Positions 1 through 4,737 of a stretch of DNA of 5,378 nucleotides are shown here, in pieces. The notes below the pieces were generated by a model. It was not told the origin of the DNA. It searched no databases and saw nothing but the letters and a program-made list of their open reading frames with translations. The DNA comes from Planctomycetales bacterium (GTDB lineage Bacteria > Planctomycetota > Planctomycetia > Isosphaerales > Isosphaeraceae), in NCBI GenBank assembly GCA_027451455.1, contig DAIDJI010000424.1, positions 1 through 5,378 of the forward strand. Direction: 5' to 3'. The number at the start of each line of letters is the position of its first letter. Positions within the stretch are counted from its first letter, which is position 1. The position numbers and the translations under genes were made by a program.

Positions 1-1
1 C

Positions 2-1030
2 GACGGCGGTCGCTTCGTGGATATCAGCGACTCCTCGGGCGTGCAGGTTCGAACTCCTGATCTTCAGGTCCCGGTCGGCAAGTCGCTGGGCGTCGCGCCC
101 TACGATGTCGATGGTGACGGTCTTGTCGATATTGCCGTCGCCAACGACACGGTCCAGAATTTCCTCTTCCATAACAAGGGTGGCGGAAAATTCGAGGAGA
201 CCGCCCTCCTCTGCGGTGTCGCGTTCGACTCGAATGGCTCGCCTCGCGGTGGTATGGGCGTGGACTGGTCCGCGTTCCTCAACGACGAGCACCTCGGCCT
301 GGCCGTCGGCAATTTTGCCAACGAGATGACCGCGCTTTACGTCTGCGATCAGCCGGAGTCGATGGTCTTCTCCGATCTCGCCAACGTCTACGGCCTCGGC
401 GCCCCGACGCAACCTCCACTGAAGTTCGGACTTTTCTTCTTCGACTACGACCTTGATGGCCGGCTCGACCTGCTCTCGGCAAACGGACATCTCGAGCCGG
501 AGATCTCGCGCGTCCAGGCCAGCGAGCATTACGAGCAGCCGGTCCAGTTGTTCTGGAACTCGGGTCGCCCCGGGCGTACGCTCTTCACGATGGTCGGCCC
601 CGAGCAGGCTGGTCCCGACCTCTTCCGGCCGATCGTCGGCCGGGGCTGCACGTACGCCGACATGGATAACGACGGTGATCTGGATGTCCTGGTCACCGTC
701 AATAATGGCCCGCCGCATCTCTTCCGAAACGAGGGGGGCAATCGGAACCACTGGCTTCGGCTGGTCCTCATCGGAGACGGCAAGAAGTCAAACCGTGACG
801 CCATCGGCGCGAAGGTGGAGTTGAAGGCGGGCGAACTCTCCTGCCGTCGCCAGCTCTTCCCCTCCAAGAGTTACCTGTCATCCGTCGAGTTTCCCCTCAC
901 ATTCGGCCTCGGGTCGTCGGCAAGGGTCGATGAATTGACGATTCGATGGCCGTCGGGTAAGGAGACGAAACGATCGAACCTTCCGTCTGATCAGGTGCTT
1001 CGGATCGAGGAGGATCCGGCCGCGCCTTGA
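2..1030 (+). CDS. FG-GAP repeat protein with C-terminal ASPIC/UnbV domain (5' partial)
   Basis: The reading frame is open at the left edge (codons GAC GGC GGT CGC TTC lead into GTG-17), so GTG-17 is an internal Val and the N-terminus is outside the window. Visible are 342 residues of an FG-GAP (VCBS-like) beta-propeller. Three calcium-loop motifs of the form DxDxDGxxD are clear: DVDGDGLVD (104-130), DYDLDGRLD (443-469) and DMDNDGDLD (659-685). A fourth expected loop, in the blade around 256-320 (GVDWSAFLNDEHLGLAVGNFANE), has lost the aspartates. The last ~70 residues (about 800-1010) match the ASPIC/UnbV (CRTAC1-like) domain: AIGAKVELKAG, YLSS, FGLG, then VDELTIRWPSG. Family knowledge: these are exported proteins common in planctomycetes, thought to bind calcium and partners or glycans; no enzymatic role is established. 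The stop is TGA. The next + gene starts 478 bases away, so they are probably not tightly co-transcribed. Family assignment is firm; cellular role is unknown. Confidence 0.93.
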   Translation, partial: DGGRFVDISDSSGVQVRTPDLQVPVGKSLGVAPYDVDGDGLVDIAVANDTVQNFLFHNKGGGKFEETALLCGVAFDSNGSPRGGMGVDWSAFLNDEHLGLAVGNFANEMTALYVCDQPESMVFSDLANVYGLGAPTQPPLKFGLFFFDYDLDGRLDLLSANGHLEPEISRVQASEHYEQPVQLFWNSGRPGRTLFTMVGPEQAGPDLFRPIVGRGCTYADMDNDGDLDVLVTVNNGPPHLFRNEGGNRNHWLRLVLIGDGKKSNRDAIGAKVELKAGELSCRRQLFPSKSYLSSVEFPLTFGLGSSARVDELTIRWPSGKETKRSNLPSDQVLRIEEDPAAP

Positions 1031-1044
1031 GCCCTGAGTGCGAG

Positions 1045-1075
1045 TTGTAACCTTTTCGACTTTCGGGCGTAGAAT
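1045..1075 (+). promoter_or_regulatory. Possible sigma-70-type promoter, TTGTAA-N19-TAGAAT
   Basis: TTGTAA (1045-1050) and TAGAAT (1070-1075, five of six matches to TATAAT) are separated by 19 bases, slightly longer than the ideal 17. The site is 15 bases after the FG-GAP stop. A transcript would begin near 1082, exactly where a hairpin starts, and would give the DUF1501 gene a leader of about 430 bases or produce a separate RNA. It competes with the reading of 1082-1106 as a terminator. Motif match only. Confidence 0.3.
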
Positions 1076-1081
1076 GGAAGT

Positions 1082-1106
1082 GGAGGCCGAGACCAGACCG
1101 GCCTCC
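1082..1106 (+). terminator. Hairpin followed by a pyrimidine tract, possible terminator of the FG-GAP gene
   Basis: A perfect 8-base GC-rich stem pairs GGAGGCCG (1082-1089) with CGGCCTCC (1099-1106) around a 9-base loop. It is followed by CTTTCCCTT, a pyrimidine tract that is not a pure U run. It lies 51 bases after the FG-GAP stop, a reasonable place for an intrinsic terminator. The weak U tract and the overlapping promoter-like motif lower confidence; it could instead be the 5' stem of a downstream transcript. Confidence 0.4.
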
Positions 1107-1361
1107 CTTTCCCTTGCCGCACCTCGACGCCGCGGCGATGGTGCCAGAACCGAGGAGACGACCCGCGGGGGCCGCGATCGCCGTCCGCGTGTTGGGAGTT
1201 TTATGGAGCAAGTCGGATCCCAGTCTCTGTCGATGAAGAAGAAATGGTGATGCGCAAGGCGCCCTCCTTCGCATCCACCCGAGAAAGGAAGGGCCCTTCG
1301 ATCAGGTGACGGTCGTGCGATCGATCAGGCCCCGGGATCGGCCAGGTATCCGGTAAGGGTC

Positions 1362-1381
1362 GCGATGCCGTGAGGCATCGT
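1362..1381 (+). other. Perfect stem-loop with a GNRA-type tetraloop
   Basis: CGATGCC (1363-1369) pairs with GGCATCG (1374-1380), with one more G-U pair at 1362/1381, closing the four-base loop GTGA. In + strand RNA this is GUGA, a GNRA tetraloop, which favours a stable RNA hairpin. No U tract follows, so it is not a classical terminator. It lies about 130 bases before the DUF1501 start and upstream of the nearer promoter candidate, so it would be in that gene's mRNA only if transcription starts further upstream. Confidence 0.45.
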
Positions 1382-1427
1382 CGGCGGGAGTGGCGTTGAC
1401 CGAAGTAAACGACTTTCCGCCCCCCAT

Positions 1428-1456
1428 TTGCCAGCCGCCGGTCCCGGGCGCACAAT
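1428..1456 (+). promoter_or_regulatory. Candidate promoter of the DUF1501 gene, TTGCCA-N17-CACAAT
   Basis: TTGCCA (1428-1433, five of six to TTGACA) and CACAAT (1451-1456, four of six to TATAAT) are spaced by exactly 17 bases. Transcription would start near 1463 and give a leader of about 46 bases before the ATG at 1509, with a Shine-Dalgarno-like run in between. This is the most natural promoter position for the gene, but planctomycete promoters diverge from the E. coli consensus and this is a motif match only. Confidence 0.4.
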
Positions 1457-1489
1457 CTTGTTAAACACTCGTAAAGCGGGTGTCCAGCG

Positions 1490-1500
1490 GGAAGGAAGGG
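1490..1500 (+). promoter_or_regulatory. Ribosome binding site that sets the DUF1501 start
   Basis: The purine run GGAAGGAAGGG ends 8 bases before the ATG at 1509. This supports ATG-1509 as the start and argues against the in-frame upstream ATG at 1428, which would add 27 residues with no homology to the usual N-terminus and would bury the Tat signal. Confidence 0.6.
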
Positions 1501-1508
1501 CTAACGGT

Positions 1509-2879
1509 ATGTTGAGCCTCTTCGGACCGGCGCGAGATGGCTTCTGCGATGGCGTGTCGCGGCGCGACTTCCTGAAGGTCGGAGGACTGGCCCTGGGCGG
1601 CCTTTCTTTCTCGGGACTGTTGCAGGCCGAGAGCCGGGCGGGCCTCCATCGCTCCCACAAGGCGGTGATCATGGTCTTCCTGGCAGGGGGACCGCCCCAC
1701 CAGGACATGTTCGACATGAAGCCCGATGCGCCGGAGGGCATCCGGGGTGAGTTTCGCCCGATCCCTACCAGCGTCCCGGGGATCCAGATCTGCGAGCACA
1801 TGCCACGGCTCGCGGGGATGATGGACCGGTTCGCGATCGTCCGCTCAATCGTGGGTGCCGGTCCGGATCATTCGGCCGGCCAGTGCCTGACCGGCTACAA
1901 GGACCTCGTGAGCAAGGCCCAGGGCGGGCGGCCCAGCCTCGGCGCGCTGGTCTCGCAATTGAAGGGCCCGGTGCATCCGGATGTCCCGGTCTTCGTCGGT
2001 CTCTCGCCCCGGACGGGCGAGCCCCGATGGGGGAATCCCGGCGATCCCGGTTACCTTGGGTTGGCCCACGCTCCCTTCACACCCTTCCGATCCGAGTCCC
2101 GGACGAGCCAATCCAACGGCGCCGGTGGCGGAGCAAATCTCGACGCCACTGCGCTCGACGCCACTCGGCTCGCGGGCCGCCGATCGCTCCTGGCCCAGCT
2201 CGACGGATTCCGACGCGCCTTCGACAACGATGACGCCGTCCGCGGGATGGATAGCTTCACTCAGCGTGCCTTCGAGGTGTTGACCTCTCGCCGGGTCTAC
2301 GATGCCCTCGACGTGACCCGCGAAGACCCAAAGGTGCGGGCGCGATACGGCGGAGGGGATGCCATCCACGAAAGCGACGGCCCACCCGCCTGGATGGACC
2401 AGTTTCTGATGGCCCGCCGGCTGGTCGAGGCTGGGGCGAGGGTTGTCACGCTCGGCTTCGGCCGATGGGACACGCACTCTCGGAACTTCTCGACCAACCG
2501 AACGCGCATCCCGAAGCTCGACATGGCGCTCTCGGCACTGCTGGAAGACCTGTACGACCGCGGGCTCGATCGCGATGTCTCGGTGATCGTCTGGGGCGAG
2601 TTCGGCCGAACGCCGACAATCAACAAGAACGCCGGCCGGGACCACTGGCCGGCTGTCAACTGTGCACTCCTCGCCGGCGGCGGAATGCGGACGGGACAGG
2701 TCATCGGCGCCACCGACCGACATGCCGCCTATGTCGTCGACCACCCCGTCTCGTTCCAGAACGTCTTCGCAACGCTTTACCATAACCTGGGGATCGATCC
2801 GGCCACGGCCGTCTCCGACCGTGGCGGCCGTCCCATGACCCTGCTCGACGAGAAGGAGCCGATCCGCGAGCTGATCTGA
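1509..2879 (+). CDS. DUF1501 domain protein with twin-arginine signal
   Basis: Encodes 456 residues from ATG-1509, a usual length for the family. The N-terminus carries a perfect Tat motif SRRDFLK (residues 17-23) followed by the hydrophobic stretch VGGLALGGLSFSGLL and a likely cleavage after LLQA (about residue 40), so the product should be folded in the cytoplasm and exported. Family hallmarks follow in order: FLAGGPPHQDMFDMKPDAP (about 57-75), DHSAG (120-124), WDTHS (320-324), VWGEFGRTP (361-369), GRDHWP (376-381), GGGMRTGQVIGATD (390-403) and YHNLGID (424-430). DUF1501 is placed near the alkaline-phosphatase/sulfatase-like fold, and the conserved Asp/His residues could bind metal; no substrate is established. 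In planctomycetes these genes often sit beside DUF1549/DUF1553 cytochrome-like genes, and none is adjacent here. A Gly/Ser/Asn-rich linker (about 199-210) precedes a short repeat, LDATALDAT. The gene is convergent with the TPR gene. Confidence 0.95.
   Translation: MLSLFGPARDGFCDGVSRRDFLKVGGLALGGLSFSGLLQAESRAGLHRSHKAVIMVFLAGGPPHQDMFDMKPDAPEGIRGEFRPIPTSVPGIQICEHMPRLAGMMDRFAIVRSIVGAGPDHSAGQCLTGYKDLVSKAQGGRPSLGALVSQLKGPVHPDVPVFVGLSPRTGEPRWGNPGDPGYLGLAHAPFTPFRSESRTSQSNGAGGGANLDATALDATRLAGRRSLLAQLDGFRRAFDNDDAVRGMDSFTQRAFEVLTSRRVYDALDVTREDPKVRARYGGGDAIHESDGPPAWMDQFLMARRLVEAGARVVTLGFGRWDTHSRNFSTNRTRIPKLDMALSALLEDLYDRGLDRDVSVIVWGEFGRTPTINKNAGRDHWPAVNCALLAGGGMRTGQVIGATDRHAAYVVDHPVSFQNVFATLYHNLGIDPATAVSDRGGRPMTLLDEKEPIRELI
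2139..2165 (+). repeat. 12-base tandem-type repeat inside the DUF1501 gene
   Basis: CTCGACGCCACT occurs at 2139-2150 and again at 2154-2165, a 15-base period encoding LDATA-LDATR. It sits just after a low-complexity Ser/Gly/Asn linker (residues SNGAGGGAN), so a local in-frame duplication in a surface loop is the simplest explanation. Confidence 0.7.
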
Positions 2880-2883
2880 TCTC

Positions 2884-2965
2884 ATGAACCGCCGAGATAC
2901 CGCGACTTCGAGAAAACACGAAGGTTCGGAATCGCGACCGTTTCCTCGGTATCTCTACGGTTCAT
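2884..2965. repeat. 82-base inverted repeat (hairpin element) between convergent genes
   Basis: The left arm ATGAACCGCCGAGATACCG (2884-2902) and the reverse complement of the right arm (2947-2965) match at 17 of 19 positions; the two differing bases are adjacent (CC against TA). The 44-base centre holds a smaller stem, CTTCG (2906-2910) with CGAAG (2919-2923). Read inward from either end, the element begins ATG AAC CGN NGA GAT ACC, i.e. MNRRDT, and on the - strand it encodes a 27-codon ORF. The CCGCGA / AAAACACGAAGG wording resembles, from memory, the degenerate purine-rich intergenic repeats of environmental bacteria that give spurious 'MNRRDAE' small proteins. It starts 4 bases after the DUF1501 stop and contains the TPR gene's stop, so it may act as a two-way terminator, though no U tract flanks it. 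A mobile origin (MITE-like) is inference. Confidence 0.75.
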
Positions 2966-4418
2966 TCGCCCGTGTTTGCTGGACCTGGGTATCCTGCCTG
3001 GCGGGTGATCGGCGATGGAGGCCCATCTCTTCAAGCAGTCCAACACGGTGCCAGGGTTTGCCGGAACGGTATCGATTGAGACAGGCCTGGTAATAACCGA
3101 CAACGGGGTCCCTGGGTGGCGTGACAGCGATGGCCTTGCTCTGCATCTGGGCGGCGGCGGTGTAGTCGCCCGACTCCGCATAGGCCGCGGCGAGGGTCGC
3201 CAGCGCCCGGGGCGATTTCCACTGGGTGAGCTCGCAGGCCCGCGTCGCCGAGGCGACGGCACTGGCCCCGTTCCGTACGCTCTGATCGGGGCAGGTCGCC
3301 AGCGTCCAGGCGCGGACGATGTTTGCCTCGACATCGTTCGCGTCGACCCGGAGAGCCGTGTCGAAGTCGGCCATCGCCTGGGGCCACTTGCCCTCCATCG
3401 CGTAGATCTGTCCCCGATCCCGGAACAGATCGGCACGCATCGACTCGTACCGGATCGCCTGGTTGAGATCGACGAGGGCCAGTTCTCGCTGGCCGAGGCT
3501 CATGCGCGCCACTGCCCGCCCACCGTATCCTGCTCCCTTCTCCGGCTCAAGTTTCACGGCCTCCGAAAAGGCCTGCACGGCCCGTTGCGGCTGCGATCGC
3601 AAAAGGTAAGACGAGCCAAGCATTAGATGGGCATCATAGTTTTTCGGGTCGATCGAGGTCGCCTCCTGAAAAACCTTGATGGCATCATCGATTTGCCGTC
3701 GCTCGACGTAAATCGATCCCCGAACCATGGGAACGTAGATCGATCGAGAACCCAACTCCCGTGCCCGGTCGAGGTCGGCGAGGGCCTTCCCGTAATCCTT
3801 GAGCTTGAAGTAGAAGACGCCGCGCTCAAGCCGCGCCTCGGACGACCGAGGATCGGCCTGGATCGCTCGCTCGGCGTCGAGAAGGGCCAGGTCCATCCGG
3901 TTGCGCGTGGCCCAGAGCATGGCTCGCTCGATCATCGCGGGGACGTAGCCTGGATCGAGCTTCAGCGCCTCGGCGAGGTCAGCAAACGATCGCTGGAACC
4001 GTTCATTGTCCTCGCAGACAATGGCACGCATCAGGTAGCCGAAGGGAGTCGGCTTCTCAATTTCCAGCTCGTTGGTGAAGTAGCCTTCAGCCTCGCTGTA
4101 CGGGATGACCGCGTCGCGCGCGACCCATCCATAAAGTCCCTGACCGGGAAGGGTGACGAGGAATCGATCCCCCTCCATACGTTCGATCCGGTAGATCAGA
4201 CCCGGCCGCTCGGGGCGGATCGTCTTCGCGCCGTCGATCAGGACGAGGTCGGGCGTCTTCTGCACGACATCCTGGAAATGCTTCCGTGTCGGCTTCGCCT
4301 GGAGGGCGACTCCGAACCGGATTTTCGGCGGCTCGGGACTCTCCTCGCCCCTGGCGGGGACGACGGCCAGAATCAGAGCGACGAGGAATATCGATCGGGC
4401 TCCGGCATGGCCTGGCAT
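2955..4418 (-). CDS. Secreted tetratricopeptide-repeat protein with SH3-like N-terminal region
   Basis: Encodes 487 residues from ATG-4418, chosen because GGAGG lies 9 bases upstream and the product then starts directly with a signal peptide: MPGHAGAR, hydrophobic SIFLVALILAVVPA, likely cut after A22. The alternative GTG at 4469 would add 17 residues before the signal. Residues about 73-108 (LIYRIERMEGDRFLVTLPGQGLYGWVARDAVIP) look like a bacterial SH3-type beta module. From about residue 124 to 361 there are roughly seven 34-residue TPR units (e.g. DYGKALADLDRA, QIDDAIKVFQEATSIDP, KWPQAMADFDTAL), followed by a TPR-like block AWTLATCPDQSVRNG...ATRACELTQWKSPRALATLAAAYAESGDYTAAAQ and RSGKPWHR, a C-terminal arrangement I recall from planctomycete TPR proteins. 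It probably acts as an extracytoplasmic protein-protein scaffold; the partner is unknown. The stop TAG lies inside the inverted repeat, so the tail RQDTQVQQTRANEP is partly repeat-encoded. Confidence 0.93.
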   Translation of the reverse strand: MPGHAGARSIFLVALILAVVPARGEESPEPPKIRFGVALQAKPTRKHFQDVVQKTPDLVLIDGAKTIRPERPGLIYRIERMEGDRFLVTLPGQGLYGWVARDAVIPYSEAEGYFTNELEIEKPTPFGYLMRAIVCEDNERFQRSFADLAEALKLDPGYVPAMIERAMLWATRNRMDLALLDAERAIQADPRSSEARLERGVFYFKLKDYGKALADLDRARELGSRSIYVPMVRGSIYVERRQIDDAIKVFQEATSIDPKNYDAHLMLGSSYLLRSQPQRAVQAFSEAVKLEPEKGAGYGGRAVARMSLGQRELALVDLNQAIRYESMRADLFRDRGQIYAMEGKWPQAMADFDTALRVDANDVEANIVRAWTLATCPDQSVRNGASAVASATRACELTQWKSPRALATLAAAYAESGDYTAAAQMQSKAIAVTPPRDPVVGYYQACLNRYRSGKPWHRVGLLEEMGLHRRSPARQDTQVQQTRANEP

Positions 4419-4427
4419 GGCCGCGAT

Positions 4428-4432
4428 CCTCC
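4428..4432 (-). promoter_or_regulatory. Ribosome binding site of the TPR gene
   Basis: On the - strand the sequence reads GGAGG, 9 bases before the ATG at 4418. It decides between this ATG and the upstream in-frame GTG at 4469, whose nearest G-rich run is about 14 bases away. Confidence 0.6.
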
Positions 4433-4453
4433 AGGAACGAATCGGGAATCGGA

Positions 4454-4636
4454 TCAACGGGGAGACCACCTGGCGGTCCGGATCCCCCCACTCCTCAGGC
4501 AGGCCGAGCCAATGACCCGGCTTTCAACCGGGAAGACCATCCGGACAACGCTATCGAGGTCTCCACCTCCGGCTCCAGGCCCGACCAGGATCGAGAGCCG
4601 AAGCAAGACGAGCGACAAGAAAGCGCGCGCGGACAT
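4454..4636 (-). CDS. Doubtful small ORF, 60 residues with a hydrophobic N-terminus
   Basis: ATG-4636 is preceded on the - strand by GGAAAGGA at 8 bases spacing. The product starts MSARAFLSLVLLRLSILVGPGAGGGDLDS, a short basic start and a hydrophobic stretch like a signal or membrane segment, then an Arg-rich tail without recognisable domain. It ends 35 bases before the TPR start, in the same direction. About three quarters of its codons end in G or C, which is not decisive in a GC-rich genome. I recognise no homologue. It could be a small membrane or secreted peptide, a leader peptide for the TPR gene, or a chance frame; the last is at least as likely. Confidence 0.25.
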   Translation of the reverse strand: MSARAFLSLVLLRLSILVGPGAGGGDLDSVVRMVFPVESRVIGSACLRSGGIRTARWSPR

Positions 4637-4655
4637 GTCCGGAATCCTTTCCGGA
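4623..4655. repeat. Cluster of palindromes upstream of the small ORF and TPR gene
   Basis: Three self-complementary elements adjoin: GCGCGCGC (4623-4630), GGACATGTCC (4631-4640, perfect 10-base palindrome) and a stem-loop TCCGGAA-TCCT-TTCCGGA (4638-4655, 7-base stem). Read on the - strand, the stem-loop contains the purine run GGAAAGGA that would be the ribosome site of the small ORF. It could be a regulator binding site or an RNA hairpin; there is no direct evidence for either. Confidence 0.45.
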
Positions 4656-4737
4656 GGAGTCACAGGGACGACTCGCCCTGGATCATGGCGCAGGCCTGAG
4701 GATCGAGCAAGACGAGATTCTCGCGGCGCGCAGGCTC

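Larger units (their letters stand above)
1031..1508. other. Long intergenic region between the FG-GAP and DUF1501 genes
   Basis: There is no convincing gene in these 478 bases; translations of the longer open frames on both strands are Arg/Pro/Ser-rich and show no family resemblance. The region holds several structured elements, listed separately where strong enough. Weaker ones are a 10-base palindrome at 1128-1137 (CGCCGCGGCG), a 12-base palindrome at 1288-1299 (GAAGGGCCCTTC), an imperfect stem pairing GCCCTCCTT (1261-1269) with AAGGA(A)GGGC (1285-1294), and a 9-base direct repeat TCGATCAGG at 1298-1306 and 1321-1329. It may be the 3' end of the FG-GAP transcript plus a long leader for the DUF1501 gene, or it may hold an unannotated small RNA; the sequence alone does not decide. 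Confidence 0.7.
4419..4737. other. Intergenic region between the MFS and TPR genes
   Basis: These 319 bases lie upstream of the TPR gene and downstream of the MFS gene, both on the - strand. No clear -35/-10 pair or intrinsic terminator is visible on the - strand. Features seen are the TPR ribosome site, a small stem CCCGG (4516-4520) with CCGGG (4528-4532), a palindrome cluster near 4623-4655 and one doubtful short ORF, the last two listed separately. Confidence 0.6.

Noticed and set aside
1148..1159. AACCGAGGAGAC, resembling part of the repeat arm at 2884
   Set aside because: The match is short and imperfect with no paired arm nearby; it is expected by chance in this composition.
1203..1250. 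15-codon ORF MEQVGSQSLSMKKKW preceded by GGGAG
   Set aside because: Too short to support from sequence alone; the Shine-Dalgarno spacing of 4 bases is tight and nothing else indicates translation.
897..1274. 125-codon open frame on the - strand across the FG-GAP 3' end and spacer
   Set aside because: Low-complexity Arg/Pro/Ser composition, overlaps the conserved ASPIC/UnbV C-terminus, and shows no family resemblance.
1845..2885. 346-codon open frame on the - strand
   Set aside because: It lies antisense within the DUF1501 gene, whose + frame carries all family motifs; long antisense frames are common in GC-rich coding DNA.
2884..2965. Short MNRRDT... proteins on either strand of the inverted repeat
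   Set aside because: The shared start is a by-product of the repeat arms; no ribosome site or conserved protein continuation is visible, so the element was recorded as a repeat and not as genes.
3015..3626. 203-codon open frame on the + strand
   Set aside because: It is antisense to the TPR C-terminal half, with no recognisable domain and no supporting ribosome site.
4711..4724. CGAG/CTCG hairpin just after the MFS stop as a terminator
   Set aside because: The stem is only 4 base pairs with a 3-base loop and there is no U tract on the - strand.
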